Below are positions 26,443 through 36,075 of a stretch of 59,110 nucleotides of DNA, piece after piece. Under the pieces are notes generated by a model, which saw only the letters and a list, made by a program, of their open reading frames with translations, did not search any database and was not told where the DNA came from. A program made the position numbers and the translations under genes. Position 1 is the first letter of the stretch. Each line of letters starts with the position of its first letter. The stretch is from Mesorhizobium helmanticense (GTDB lineage: Bacteria > Pseudomonadota > Alphaproteobacteria > Rhizobiales > Rhizobiaceae): assembly GCF_003034915.1 (NCBI RefSeq), contig NZ_PZJX01000020.1, positions 1-59,110 on the forward strand, given 5' to 3'.

Positions 26443-27480
26443 ATGCGCAAGATAGCGATCATTGGCGACCGTTTCATGCTTCCCGAAGTGTTCCGCGCGA
26501 AAATCGAGGAAGCCTGCGGCGACAATCTCGACATCCGCACGCTTGAGACCGCCTGGCCCGACGAGCCGATGCAGTTCGGCAATGCAGCCCTCGGCCTCGA
26601 CAAGGTCAAGGAGTATTTTGGCGATCCGGACGAGGTGGTGGATTTCATCGGCGATGGCGAAATCTTCGTCACTCAACTCTCGCCACTTTCCGAGGCCATG
26701 ATGCGGCGCCTGCCGGCGCTCAAGCTGGTTGCGGTGTCGCGCGGCGGTCCGATCAACATCGATATGGCCGCCGCCAAAGCGCACGGCATCAGAGTGGTCA
26801 ACGTGCCGGGTCGCAATGCCAGCGCCGTGGCCGAGTTCGCCATCGGCGCCATCCTTGCCGAAACCAGGTTGATCCGGGTGGGGCACGAGGCCCTTCGCAA
26901 GGGGGAATGGCGCGGCGATCTCTACCGCGCCGACCGCACCGGCCGCGAGCTCAATGAAATGACCGTCGGCGTCATCGGCTATGGCAACATCGGCACCAAG
27001 GTTGTCCGCTTGTTGCGCGCCTTCGGCTGCCGCATCCTGGTCACCGATCCCTACGTGCAACTGAGCGCCGACGATCGCAATGGCGGTGTCGAACTGGTCG
27101 CGCTGGACGAGCTTCTGTCCCGCTCCGACGTGATCACGCTTCATCCCCGGGTGACCGAGGAAACCCGCGGCATGATCGGCAAGGAAACCATCGCGCGAAT
27201 GAAGCCGGGGGTGACCCTCGTCAACACCGCGCGCGGACCACTGGTCGACTATGACGCGCTCTACGAGGCCTTGGTGTCCGGCCAGATCGCCAGCGCCATG
27301 CTGGAAACCTTCGCGGTCGAGCCGGTGCCCGCCGACTGGCCGCTGCTGCAATTGCCAAACGTCACCTTGACGCCGCACATCGCCGGCGCCTCGGTGCGCA
27401 CCGTCACCTACGCCGCCGAACAGGCAGCCGAGGAGGTGCGCCGCTACATCGCCGGTCTGCCGCCGGTCAATCCGTGCTGA
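26443..27480 (+). CDS. NAD-dependent 2-hydroxyacid dehydrogenase (SerA-like) inside the erythritol operon
   Basis: D-isomer-specific 2-hydroxyacid dehydrogenase of 345 residues. The substrate domain includes VAVSRGGPINIDMAAA. The nucleotide-binding domain has TVGVIGYGNIGTKVVRLL (about 165-182), LITLHPRVTEE-like VITLHPRVTEETRGMIG, NTARGPLVDYDAL with the catalytic Arg region, and PHIAGAS with the catalytic His. The usual LDVFE segment reads LETFA. It lies between eryA and eryB, 10 bases after eryA. The core erythritol pathway needs no such enzyme; it might oxidise a C4 acid phosphate or reduce a side product, but the substrate is not known. I do not know this gene from the characterised Brucella ery operon. 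Confidence 0.85.
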   Translation: MRKIAIIGDRFMLPEVFRAKIEEACGDNLDIRTLETAWPDEPMQFGNAALGLDKVKEYFGDPDEVVDFIGDGEIFVTQLSPLSEAMMRRLPALKLVAVSRGGPINIDMAAAKAHGIRVVNVPGRNASAVAEFAIGAILAETRLIRVGHEALRKGEWRGDLYRADRTGRELNEMTVGVIGYGNIGTKVVRLLRAFGCRILVTDPYVQLSADDRNGGVELVALDELLSRSDVITLHPRVTEETRGMIGKETIARMKPGVTLVNTARGPLVDYDALYEALVSGQIASAMLETFAVEPVPADWPLLQLPNVTLTPHIAGASVRTVTYAAEQAAEEVRRYIAGLPPVNPC

Positions 27481-27494
27481 AAGCCGCAGGAGCC

Positions 27495-27533
27495 ATGAAG
27501 GACTTGCTACGTATCGAGGGCCCAGTGAGATGA
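27495..27533 (+). other. Twelve-codon open frame overlapping the eryB start
   Basis: ATG 27495 opens a 12-codon frame (MKDLLRIEGPVR) whose TGA overlaps the eryB ATG as ATGA. AGGAG sits only two bases from its ATG, which is too close to be ideal. It may couple eryB translation to the upstream gene or be chance; there is no family evidence. Confidence 0.2.
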
Positions 27534-29047
27534 GCGGCGATAGCGAAATCGTCGACCTCTTCGTCATCGGCGGCGGCGTCAACGGCGCCGGCATCGCGCG
27601 CGACGCCGCCGGCCGGGGCCTATCCGTCATCCTGTGCGAGAAGGACGACCTCGCCGAAGGCACCAGCTCACGGTCGGGCAAGCTCGTCCATGGCGGCCTG
27701 CGCTATCTCGAATATTACGAGTTCCGCCTGGTGCGCGAGGCGTTGATCGAGCGCGAAGTGCTGCTGGAATCGGCACCGCACATCATCTGGCCGATGCGCT
27801 TCGTGCTGCCGCACAGCCCCGACGACCGGCCGGCCTGGCTGGTCCGGCTCGGCCTGTTCCTCTACGACCATCTCGGCGGCCGCAAGCGGCTGCCTCCCAC
27901 CCGTACGCTGAACCTGCGCACCGCGCCCGAAGGTGCGCCGATCAAGGACGCGTTCCGGCGCGGCTTCGAATATTCGGACTGCTGGGTCGACGACGCCCGC
28001 CTCGTCCTTCTCAATGCGCTGGACGCAGCGGAACGAGGCGCGAAGATCCTGACCCGGACTGCCTGCACCGCCGCCCGTCGCGAAAACGGTCTGTGGTCGG
28101 TTGAGATGCGCGACGGCAGGACCGGCGTCAAAACCACGGTGCGGGCACGGGCGCTGATCAACGCCGCCGGCCCCTGGGTCAACGACGTCATCAATCGCGT
28201 TGCCGGCCAGAATTCCAGGCGCAACGTACGCCTGGTCAAGGGCAGCCACATCGTCGTGCCGAAATTCTGGGAAGGGCGGCAGGCCTATCTCATCCAGAAC
28301 AGCGACAAGCGGGTCATCTTCATCAACCCCTACCAGAACGATCTGGCACTCATCGGCACCACCGACATTCCCTACGAAGGACGGCCGGAAGACGTCAAGG
28401 CTGACACCAGCGAGATCGATTACCTGATCAAGGTCGTCAATCGCTACTTCAAGCGCGGGCTTGCCCGCGAGGATGTCGTCCATTCGTTTTCCGGGGTCAG
28501 GCCGCTCTATGACGACAACGCCGACAATCCGAGCGCGGTGACACGCGACTACATTTTCGAACTCGACGCTTCGGCGGGGCAGGCGCCGCTGCTCTCCGTT
28601 TTCGGCGGCAAGATCACCACTTTCCGCAAGCTGGCCGAACACGCGCTGGACCGGATCGCCCCGTTTTTTCCGGGGATGGGCAAGCCCTGGACATCGAAAG
28701 GGCATCTGCCGGGCGGCGACATCGCCAATGCCGACTTCGAACAGTTCCTCGGCGACCTCGGCCGCGACTATCCCTGGATGCCGGCATCCCTCGCCAAGCA
28801 CTATGGCCGACTCTACGGCACACGGACGCGCGTTCTGGTCGGTTCGGCGCGCTCGCTCTCCGATTTGGGGCGGCGCTTCGGCAAGGATTTCTTCGAACGC
28901 GAAGCCAATTACCTGTTCGAGCATGAATGGGCGCTGACATCGAGCGATATTGTGGAACGGCGCACCAAGCATGGCCTGCATCTGTCGGCGGCGGAAAGAA
29001 CCGCATTTGAGAATTGGTGCGCGAGCCGGCTGGCAAAGGCGGGTTGA
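27530..29047 (+). CDS. eryB: Erythritol-4-phosphate dehydrogenase, GlpD family
   Basis: FAD-dependent dehydrogenase of 505 residues, homologous to aerobic glycerol-3-phosphate dehydrogenase. It has an FAD-binding N-terminus (LFVIGGGVNGAGIARDAAGRG), a KLVHGGLRYLEYYEF segment, INAAGPWVNDV, KGSHIVVPKFW, the FSGVRPLYDD motif and a C-terminal GlpD-type alpha-helical domain. In the Brucella pathway EryB oxidises erythritol 4-phosphate to 3-tetrulose 4-phosphate and feeds electrons to the membrane quinone pool. Position between the kinase and EryC fits this better than glycerol metabolism. TGATG overlap with eryC. Confidence 0.87.
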   Translation: MSGDSEIVDLFVIGGGVNGAGIARDAAGRGLSVILCEKDDLAEGTSSRSGKLVHGGLRYLEYYEFRLVREALIEREVLLESAPHIIWPMRFVLPHSPDDRPAWLVRLGLFLYDHLGGRKRLPPTRTLNLRTAPEGAPIKDAFRRGFEYSDCWVDDARLVLLNALDAAERGAKILTRTACTAARRENGLWSVEMRDGRTGVKTTVRARALINAAGPWVNDVINRVAGQNSRRNVRLVKGSHIVVPKFWEGRQAYLIQNSDKRVIFINPYQNDLALIGTTDIPYEGRPEDVKADTSEIDYLIKVVNRYFKRGLAREDVVHSFSGVRPLYDDNADNPSAVTRDYIFELDASAGQAPLLSVFGGKITTFRKLAEHALDRIAPFFPGMGKPWTSKGHLPGGDIANADFEQFLGDLGRDYPWMPASLAKHYGRLYGTRTRVLVGSARSLSDLGRRFGKDFFEREANYLFEHEWALTSSDIVERRTKHGLHLSAAERTAFENWCASRLAKAG

Positions 29048-29988
29048 TGACCTTCACGCTGTCCCTCAACACCAATCCGCTGGTCAACCGCTTTGCCGAT
29101 CCGGACGATCTGATCGACACGATCGCCTACGACATCGGCATCAGGGACGTGCAGCTGACGCATGAATTCGTCAATCCCGGCTGGCCGGCGGCAACGATCG
29201 CGAAATTCATCAGGCTGTTTCGCGGCGCGCTCGACCGCACCGGCGTGCGCGTGACATCGGGGATGACCGGCCCCTATGGCCGGCTCAATCATTTCGGCCA
29301 TCCCGACGCCGATGTGCGCCGCTACTATGTCGACTGGTTCAAGACCTTCGCCGACATTTCCGCCGAACTCGGCGCCAGCGGCATGGGCACGCAATTCGCG
29401 ATCTTCACCCACAAGGATTATGACGATCCCGAACGCCGCGCGCGGCTTCTCGACATCGCCATGGAATGCTGGCGCGAGGTCGCCGAACATGCGCAAGCGG
29501 CCGGGCTGACCTATCTGTTCTGGGAGCCGATGTCGGTCGGCCGCGAATTCGGTCACACGATCGAAAGCTGCCGGGCGTTGCACCGGGAGATCGAAGCGGC
29601 CGGCATGGCCATTCCGCTGAAGATGATGGTCGACATCGATCATGGCGACGTCACCTCGAGCAACCCCGCCGACATCGACCCCTATGCCTGGGCCGAAGCG
29701 TTTCCCCTGGAGTCGCCGATCATCCACATCAAACAGTCGTCGATGAACAAGGGCGGCCATTGGCCCTTCACTGACGCCTACAACAGGGATGGCCGCATCA
29801 CACCGGAGAAATTCCTGGAGACGGTGCGGCGCGGCGGCGGCACCGACAATGAGATCTGCCTCGAATTGTCGTTCAGGGAGCGCGAGCCGATCGATCACCA
29901 GGTCGTCGCCATGATCCGCGAGTCGGTCGACTACTGGGCGCCGTTCATCGACGCGGGCAGGGCCAGTCTTTTGCCACGAACAGGATAG
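29047..29988 (+). CDS. eryC: Erythrulose-1-phosphate isomerase/epimerase
   Basis: Xylose-isomerase-like TIM-barrel protein of 313 residues. The N-terminus MTFTLSLNTNPLVNRFADP agrees with my recollection of EryC proteins, and the ATG overlaps the eryB stop by one base; an ATG 33 bases earlier lies within eryB. Metal-ligand-type acidic and His residues are seen in LFWEPMSVGRE, MVDIDHGDV, IIHIKQSSMNKGGHWPF and ICLELSFRE. In the revised Brucella pathway EryC converts L-erythrulose 1-phosphate made by EryH to D-erythrulose 4-phosphate, the EryI substrate. It is the last plus-strand gene before a palindromic repeat and the convergent aldolase gene. Confidence 0.87.
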   Translation: MTFTLSLNTNPLVNRFADPDDLIDTIAYDIGIRDVQLTHEFVNPGWPAATIAKFIRLFRGALDRTGVRVTSGMTGPYGRLNHFGHPDADVRRYYVDWFKTFADISAELGASGMGTQFAIFTHKDYDDPERRARLLDIAMECWREVAEHAQAAGLTYLFWEPMSVGREFGHTIESCRALHREIEAAGMAIPLKMMVDIDHGDVTSSNPADIDPYAWAEAFPLESPIIHIKQSSMNKGGHWPFTDAYNRDGRITPEKFLETVRRGGGTDNEICLELSFREREPIDHQVVAMIRESVDYWAPFIDAGRASLLPRTG

Positions 29989-30074
29989 GCTGACGGAAGC
30001 CGTACGGCTCCCACCTGCTGCGTATCGCCAAATGCCAGCGCTTCTGGCGCGATGACATGCTTAAAAACAAAGAC

Positions 30075-30117
30075 TTAAGCGCGTCGATTGAATCGGTTTC
30101 AATGCGACGCGCGTTAA
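30075..30117. repeat. Palindromic intergenic repeat between convergent eryC and aldolase
   Basis: TTAAGCGCGTCG pairs with CGACGCGC plus TTAA, and the inner bases ATTGAA and TTTCAAT extend the stem with small bulges. It lies in the 141-base gap between two converging stops, the usual place for rhizobial palindromic repeats and bidirectional termination signals. Sequences of this kind recur in Mesorhizobium genomes from memory; copy number was not checked. Confidence 0.6.
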
Positions 30118-30129
30118 AGCCTGAATGCG

Positions 30130-31194
30130 TCAGCCGAATTTTGGATCGAGGCTGCCCGACTTGTAGCGCTTGGCCATTTCCGAGACCGGCAGCGGCTTGA
30201 TCTTCGGCGCGTTGCCGGCGGTGCCGAACTGCTCGAAGCGCTCCTTGCACAGCTTGCGCATCGCCGCCATGGCCGGCGTCAGATATTTGCGCGGGTCGAA
30301 CTCGCTCGGGTTCTCGGTCAGCACCTTGCGGATGGCGCCGGTCAGCGCCATGCGGTTGTCGGTGTCGATGTTGATCTTGCGCACGCCGTGCTTGATGCCG
30401 CGCTGGATCTCCTCGACCGGCACACCCCAGGTCGGCTTCATCTGGCCGCCATATTTGTTGATGATCTCCTGCAGCTCTTCCGGCACCGAGGACGAGCCAT
30501 GCATGACGAGGTGCATGTTCGGCAGACGGCGGTGGATCTCCTCGATGACGTTCATGGCCAGCACGGCGCCATCGGGCTTGCGCGAGAATTTGTAGGCGCC
30601 GTGGCTGGTGCCCATGGCAACAGCCAGCGCATCGACATGCGTATCCTTGACGAATTCCACCGCCTGTTCCGGATCGGTCAAAAGCTGGTCGTGGCTGACG
30701 GCGCCTTCGACGCCATGGCCGTCCTCCTGCTCGCCGCCGCCCATCTCCAGCGAACCGAGCACGCCGATCTCGCCTTCCACCGAGACGCCGCCCCAATGCG
30801 CCATGTCGACGACGCGGCGCGTGATGCCGGAATTATAGGCGTAGTCGGCCGGCGTCTTGCCGTCTTCCTTCAGCGACCCGTCCATCATCACCGAGGTGAA
30901 ACCGTACTGGATCGCGGTCACGCAGGTGGCTTCGTTGTTGCCGTGGTCGAGATGCATGCAGACAGGGATATCCGGGTGGATTTCCACGAGTGCGTCGATC
31001 AGCTTGGCCAGCACCACGTCATTGGCATAGGCCCGCGCCCCGCGGCTCGCCTGCAGGATGACCGGCGACTTGGTCTCCTCTGCGGCCTCCATGATGGCGA
31101 GGCCCTGTTCCATGTTGTTCATGTTGAAGGCGGGCACGCCATAGCCGTGTTCGGCGGCATGGTCGAGCAATTGTCTCAATGTGATGCGAGCCAC
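30130..31194 (-). CDS. fba: Class II fructose-bisphosphate aldolase, Calvin-cycle (CbbA) type
   Basis: Zinc-dependent aldolase of 354 residues. It shows [11 protein letters not shown] at the N-terminus, the zinc-ligand region [60 protein letters not shown] and [11 protein letters not shown] chose GTG 31194 with GGGAG nine bases upstream, giving the family's usual length; a longer frame to 31467 overlaps the divergent regulator's promoter. The cell would use it in glycolysis/gluconeogenesis. CbbA-type enzymes also join erythrose 4-phosphate with DHAP to sedoheptulose bisphosphate, so its position inside an erythrose-4-phosphate-producing cluster may be meaningful, which is inference. Confidence 0.93.
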   Translation of the reverse strand: MARITLRQLLDHAAEHGYGVPAFNMNNMEQGLAIMEAAEETKSPVILQASRGARAYANDVVLAKLIDALVEIHPDIPVCMHLDHGNNEATCVTAIQYGFTSVMMDGSLKEDGKTPADYAYNSGITRRVVDMAHWGGVSVEGEIGVLGSLEMGGGEQEDGHGVEGAVSHDQLLTDPEQAVEFVKDTHVDALAVAMGTSHGAYKFSRKPDGAVLAMNVIEEIHRRLPNMHLVMHGSSSVPEELQEIINKYGGQMKPTWGVPVEEIQRGIKHGVRKINIDTDNRMALTGAIRKVLTENPSEFDPRKYLTPAMAAMRKLCKERFEQFGTAGNAPKIKPLPVSEMAKRYKSGSLDPKFG

Positions 31195-31387
31195 CCAATA
31201 GTCTCCCGTAGCTGGTTTCAGGCCTCTGGTTGCGAGCCGTCCGATCGTCGTTCGACCCGCTGATGCTTCTGGCCGGATTTCCGCCAGACCGCAACCTTTG
31301 GACGCCCCGGGCGGAGCAATTCTTGTTACAGGAAAGCGATCTGGGAGCGAAAACATCTCATATGAATATAACATTATCACAAAGATT

Positions 31388-31420
31388 TTGATGCGATTGC
31401 GATTTTCTGTGTTATAATTC
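31388..31420 (+). promoter_or_regulatory. Promoter for the DeoR-eryH-eryI operon
   Basis: A perfect -10 TATAAT (31413-31418) is preceded at 19 bases by TTGATG (31388-31393). GTTATAATTC (31411-31420) and an inverted similar half-site GAATATAAC (31364-31372) flank the region and could be DeoR-family operator halves. The start codon is about 50 bases downstream. Confidence 0.5.
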
Positions 31421-31466
31421 TTTGAGGAATTCGGGGCGCACAGGGTCGCCCGGAGAAAGCTGCGCA

Positions 31467-32234
31467 ATGAAGAGCGACGGCCGGCGGCAAGGCATCATGG
31501 ATTTTCTGATGGACGCGGGAACGGCGAGTGTCGACGACCTTGCCGCGCGTTTCGGCGTGTCCAGGATGACCGTTCATCGTGACCTCGACGAGCTCGAGGA
31601 AAGCGGCTTCCTGCGCAAGGTGCGCGGTGGCGCCTCGATCCAGCCGAGCGGTCTGTTCGAGAGTGACTTCCGCTACCGCCAGAAGCAGGCGGGCGAGGAA
31701 AAACGGCGCCTGGCCGCTGCCGCGGTGACGATGATCGAGCCGGGCCAGACGGTGATCATCGATGACGGCTCGACGGCCGGCGGCATTGCGCGGCACCTTG
31801 CGGACCTGCGCCCACTGACGGTGATCTCCAACAATCTGGCCGTCATCCAGGATCTGGCCGGCGTCGGCGGCATCACCCTGATTGCGCTCGGCGGCCAGTA
31901 CAGCAAGAAGTTTCACGGATTCTTCGGCCTGTTGGCCGAGGACACGTTGAAATCGCTGCGCGCCGATGTCGCCTTCCTGTCGTCGTCGGCCATCCACGGC
32001 GCTTCCGCCTTCCATCAGGACCAGGAAGTGGTCCAGACCAAGCGGCTGATGATGGCTGCCGCGGCGCGCAAATATCTGCTGGTCGATCATGGCAAGTTCG
32101 GTCGCACGGCGCTGCATTTCCTGACCGATCTCAAGGCATTCGACACCGTCTTCACCGGTCGCGAATTGGAGCCTCCCATGCGCGAGGCGCTGGACGCCGC
32201 CGGCGTTTCGGTAACGATTGTCGACAAGGAGTGA
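31467..32234 (+). CDS. eryR: DeoR-family transcriptional regulator
   Basis: Regulator of 255 residues. The N-terminal helix-turn-helix is [31 protein letters not shown] (the DeoR signature), and the C-terminal DeoR sugar-phosphate sensor domain contains [39 protein letters not shown] and [12 protein letters not shown]. The start ATG 31467 follows CGGAGAAAG; an earlier in-frame ATG lies inside the promoter -10 region and is unlikely. It leads the eryH-eryI operon exactly as the DeoR gene does in Brucella (deoR-tpiA2-rpiB) and in Sinorhizobium (eryR). Confidence 0.88.
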   Translation: MKSDGRRQGIMDFLMDAGTASVDDLAARFGVSRMTVHRDLDELEESGFLRKVRGGASIQPSGLFESDFRYRQKQAGEEKRRLAAAAVTMIEPGQTVIIDDGSTAGGIARHLADLRPLTVISNNLAVIQDLAGVGGITLIALGGQYSKKFHGFFGLLAEDTLKSLRADVAFLSSSAIHGASAFHQDQEVVQTKRLMMAAAARKYLLVDHGKFGRTALHFLTDLKAFDTVFTGRELEPPMREALDAAGVSVTIVDKE

Positions 32235-32241
32235 AAGACGC

Positions 32242-33000
32242 GTGGTTTACTGGGTCGGTACAAGCTGGAAGATGAACAAGACGCTCGCCGAGGCACTTGC
32301 TTTCGCCAAAGTGCTGGCCGGCTTCGTGCCGGGCTTCGACGATCGTATCCAGCCCTTCGTCATTCCTCCCTTCACGGCGGTCCGCGAAGTCAAGCAGGCT
32401 CTGTCGTCGACGCGCGTCAAGGTCGGTGCGCAGAACATGCACTGGGCCGACGCCGGCGCCTGGACCGGCGAGATCTCGCCGCTGATGCTGAGGGATTGCG
32501 GGCTCGACCTGGTCGAACTCGGCCACAGCGAGCGGCGTGAGCATTTCGGCGAGACCGACCATGCCGTCGGCCTCAAGACCGCGGCGGCGGTGAAGCATGG
32601 GTTGATACCGCTGATCTGCGTCGGCGAGACGCTTGCCGAGCGCGAAGGCGGGCGGGCCGATGCCGTGCTGACCGCGCAGGTTCAAGGCGCGCTGCAATTC
32701 CTCGAAGCCGAGGCAAGGGGAGAAAAAATCCTGTTCGCCTATGAGCCGGTCTGGGCGATCGGCGACAAGGGCATTCCGGCCGGTTCCGACTATGCCGACA
32801 GGCAGCAGGCGCTGATCAAGCAGGTCGCCGCCGCGCTGCTTCCTGCCACACCGCCGGTCCTCTATGGCGGCAGCGTCAACCCTCAGAATGCCGCCGAACT
32901 GATCGGCCAGCCGCATGTCGACGGCCTGTTCATCGGCCGCTCGGCCTGGCAGGCGGAAGGTTATATCGACATCCTGCAACGCGCCTCGGCGGCGATCTGA
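32242..33000 (+). CDS. eryH: Triosephosphate isomerase-like 3-tetrulose-4-phosphate isomerase
   Basis: TIM-family protein of 252 residues with all catalytic residues: Lys in GTSWKMNK, His in [10 protein letters not shown], Glu in AYEPVWAIG and the phosphate loop YGGSVNP. Rhizobia and Brucella carry a second TpiA (TpiA2/TpiB) in the erythritol locus that interconverts 3-tetrulose 4-phosphate and erythrulose 1-phosphate. The operon position makes that the best call, though it may also isomerise triose phosphates. I chose GTG 32242 with GGAG 10 bases upstream; an ATG at 32218 would overlap the regulator's end. Confidence 0.88.
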   Translation: MVYWVGTSWKMNKTLAEALAFAKVLAGFVPGFDDRIQPFVIPPFTAVREVKQALSSTRVKVGAQNMHWADAGAWTGEISPLMLRDCGLDLVELGHSERREHFGETDHAVGLKTAAAVKHGLIPLICVGETLAEREGGRADAVLTAQVQGALQFLEAEARGEKILFAYEPVWAIGDKGIPAGSDYADRQQALIKQVAAALLPATPPVLYGGSVNPQNAAELIGQPHVDGLFIGRSAWQAEGYIDILQRASAAI

Positions 33001-33035
33001 ACCAATCGAAATCTCATTCAAGGAAGGACACGACC

Positions 33036-33479
33036 ATGAAAATAGCCATTGGAGCCGACAGCGCCGGCAAGCCGCTGCTCGACGTCATTGCCGCCCATCT
33101 CGCCACCAAGCCCGGCCTCACCGTCAGCGACCTCAGCCAGGCCGGCTACTATGCCGACCTGTCGCAGAAACTCGCCCAGACGATCGTCGATGGCGAGAAC
33201 GATCGCGGCATCCTGTTTTGCGGCACCGGCATCGGCGTCTCGATTTCGGCCAACAAGGTGCCCGGCATTCGTGCCGCACTGACCCACGACACCTATTCGG
33301 CCGAGCGCGCGGCGAAATCCAACAACGCCCAGATCATCACCATGGGCGCCCGCATCATCGGTCCGGAATTGGCCAAAGCGATCGTCGACACCTGGCTGGC
33401 TTCGGAGTTCGACGAAAAGGGCCCGTCCGCCGGCAATGTCCAGGCGATCAATAAGCTTGATGCGGCCAAGGCAGGCTAG
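33036..33479 (+). CDS. eryI: RpiB/LacAB-type D-erythrulose-4-phosphate isomerase
   Basis: Protein of 147 residues in the ribose-5-phosphate isomerase B family. It shows the N-terminal [14 protein letters not shown], the catalytic Cys segment [17 protein letters not shown], and the His/Arg phosphate-side segment [19 protein letters not shown]. In the erythritol pathway EryI makes D-erythrose 4-phosphate from D-erythrulose 4-phosphate, which enters the pentose phosphate pathway. GGAAGGA precedes the ATG, 35 bases after eryH. Together with eryA, B, C and H the window holds every enzyme of this route. Confidence 0.9.
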   Translation: MKIAIGADSAGKPLLDVIAAHLATKPGLTVSDLSQAGYYADLSQKLAQTIVDGENDRGILFCGTGIGVSISANKVPGIRAALTHDTYSAERAAKSNNAQIITMGARIIGPELAKAIVDTWLASEFDEKGPSAGNVQAINKLDAAKAG

Positions 33480-33493
33480 AGCAGCGGACCCAA

Positions 33494-33522
33494 ATTCCGA
33501 CTCTCAAACAAAGAGTTAGAAT
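33494..33522. terminator. Possible bidirectional terminator hairpin
   Basis: ATTCCGACTCT (33494-33504) pairs with AGAGTTAGAAT (33512-33522) around a 7-base loop: nine Watson-Crick pairs, one G-T and one mismatch. It sits between the convergent eryI and dhaL stops. There is no clear T tract. Confidence 0.3.
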
Positions 33523-33541
33523 GGCAGATTGATTCGTCGCT

Positions 33542-34180
33542 CTAAGCCAGACCTTTCCGCATCGCGCCGATGACAGTGACGGCCGACGCGGCGCCAGGAT
33601 CCATGTGCCCGAGCGACCGCTCGCCGAGCCGCGACGAGCGGCCCTTCGAGGCGATCATGTCCTTGGTCGCCTCGGCACCGCGCTCGGCCGCGGCGAACGC
33701 AGCGTCAAGAATTTCGGTCAGCGTCTTGCCGGCGGCATGCGCGGCAGCTGCCGCCTCAGCCGCCGGCTGCCAGGCGTCGACCATCGTCTTTTCGCCGATA
33801 TCGGCCTTGCCGCGATCCCTGATGCCTTGCGCCATCGCCTGCAACATGGCGACCACATCCGCGTCCTCCAGTACCGCCTTGCCCTTGACGGCGGCCGCAC
33901 TGCGCATGAACGCCGTGGCATAGAGCGGGCCGGACGAGGCACCGACAGCATTGAGGAAGGATTTCGCGGCGGTGTTGAGCAAGGCCGTGGGCTCGATCGC
34001 CGAAAGGTCGAGCGCGGCCAGCGCATCGCGCACCGCACCGAAGCCCAGCGCCATGGCGATGCCGTGGTCGGCGTCGCCAATGACGCCGTCGAGCTGGCAG
34101 AGCCGGTCCCTGTCGGCTTCGATCGCCACCGAGATTTCATCGAACATTGTCTTCAGACCGGCTGTGTCGATGGCTGTCAT
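33542..34180 (-). CDS. dhaL: Dihydroxyacetone kinase-type subunit DhaL (nucleotide-binding)
   Basis: DhaL/Dak2-domain protein of 212 residues. The metal-ADP/ATP motif GDADHG (residues about 31-36) carries the conserved Asp residues, and the helical-barrel segments NAVGASSGPLYATAF, GKADIGEKTMVDAWQPA and SLGHMDPGAASA are family-typical. It starts 9 bases after dhaK and must work with it, transferring phosphate to the ketone bound by DhaK. No PTS-type DhaM gene is in the window, so phosphate may come from ATP or from a DhaM encoded elsewhere. Next to an erythritol locus the substrate could be erythrulose instead of dihydroxyacetone. Confidence 0.87.
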   Translation of the reverse strand: MTAIDTAGLKTMFDEISVAIEADRDRLCQLDGVIGDADHGIAMALGFGAVRDALAALDLSAIEPTALLNTAAKSFLNAVGASSGPLYATAFMRSAAAVKGKAVLEDADVVAMLQAMAQGIRDRGKADIGEKTMVDAWQPAAEAAAAAHAAGKTLTEILDAAFAAAERGAEATKDMIASKGRSSRLGERSLGHMDPGAASAVTVIGAMRKGLA

Positions 34181-34189
34181 GGTCTGCTC

Positions 34190-35197
34190 TCAGCCGGCGC
34201 GGAACATAGCGCAATCGCAGGGGTGATCGAGCATGGTCTGCAATTCGCCGTCGAGATGCATCAGCGTCACCGAGGCGCCGGCCATCTCCAGCGAGGTGCA
34301 GTAATTGCCGACCCAGGTCGCGTGGATTGAGACGCCGATGTCGTCGAGCATCCGCTTGACCCTGCGGTTCATGATGTAGAGTTCCATCAGCGGCGTCGAA
34401 CCGAGCGAATTGACGAGCACGGCGACCTTGTCGCCGCGTGCCGGCGCCATCTCGTCAAGGATCTTGTCCAGCATCTCGTCGGTGATCTCGTCGGCCGTGC
34501 TGAGCTTGCCGCGTGCGATGCCGGGTTCGCCATGGATGCCCATGCCGATCTCCATCTCGTCCGGCCCGATCTCGAAATTCGGCCGGCGGGTCTGCGGCAG
34601 CGAGCAGGGCGACAGCGCCACGCCCATGGTGAAGGTATGGTCGTTGGCCTTGCGGGCGATGCGCTCGCATTCGTCGAAGGACAGCATCCGGTCGCAGGCC
34701 GCGCCCGCCGCCTTGAAGATGAAGAAATTGCCGGCGACGCCGCGCCGCTTATGCCGCTGGTCACGTGGCGCCGAGGCGACGTCGTCGGTGCTCAGCACCG
34801 TGCGCACCTCGATGTCGTCCATTGCGGCCATCTCGGCCGCCATGTCGAAATTCATCACGTCGCCGGCATAGTTGCCATACATGAACAGAACGCCTGCGCC
34901 GCCGTTGACCGCCTTGGCGCATTCGAGGATCGGGTTCGGCGGCGGCGAGGCAAAGACATTGCCTATTGCCGCCGCATCCGCCAGCCCCTTGCCGACAAAG
35001 CCGAGAAAGGTCGGCTCATGGCCCGAGCCGCCGCCGATGACGAGGCCGACCTTGCCGCGGCGCGGCCCGTCGCGGGCGATGATCGAGCGCGGGCTGCCGG
35101 CAGCGCTTTTGAGGTGGCGCGGATGCGCGGCGAGTATGCCTTCCAGCATCTCGTCGACGGAGCGGCTACCGTCATTGATGATCTTCTTGGTCTGCAT
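34190..35197 (-). CDS. dhaK: Dihydroxyacetone kinase-type subunit DhaK (ketone-binding)
   Basis: DhaK/Dak1 protein of 335 residues. It has GLVIGGGSGHEPTFLGFVG, GNVFASPPP, FMYGNYAGDVMNFDMA, a RRGVAGNFFIFKAAGA segment and MEIGMGIHGEPG, whose His is the residue that binds the carbonyl substrate covalently. I chose ATG 35197 with GGGGAGG about seven bases upstream; an earlier ATG adds 20 residues without similarity. The gene lies 75 bases after ribH2 on the same strand, with a 7-bp stem CCGGGTG/CACCCGG (35235-35241, 35255-35261) between, and so may be read from the riboswitch-controlled promoter. Erythrulose kinases of polyol pathways belong to this family, as do enzymes with FMN-cyclase activity. 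Confidence 0.9.
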   Translation of the reverse strand: MQTKKIINDGSRSVDEMLEGILAAHPRHLKSAAGSPRSIIARDGPRRGKVGLVIGGGSGHEPTFLGFVGKGLADAAAIGNVFASPPPNPILECAKAVNGGAGVLFMYGNYAGDVMNFDMAAEMAAMDDIEVRTVLSTDDVASAPRDQRHKRRGVAGNFFIFKAAGAACDRMLSFDECERIARKANDHTFTMGVALSPCSLPQTRRPNFEIGPDEMEIGMGIHGEPGIARGKLSTADEITDEMLDKILDEMAPARGDKVAVLVNSLGSTPLMELYIMNRRVKRMLDDIGVSIHATWVGNYCTSLEMAGASVTLMHLDGELQTMLDHPCDCAMFRAG

Positions 35198-35272
35198 CGG
35201 CGTCCTCCCCAACTCGGAATTTTCGCAAATACTACCGGGTGTTATCGCGATTTCCACCCGGCTGCGAACATT

Positions 35273-36059
<787 letters not shown>

Positions 36060-36075
36060 TCTCCCATCGAGGGGG

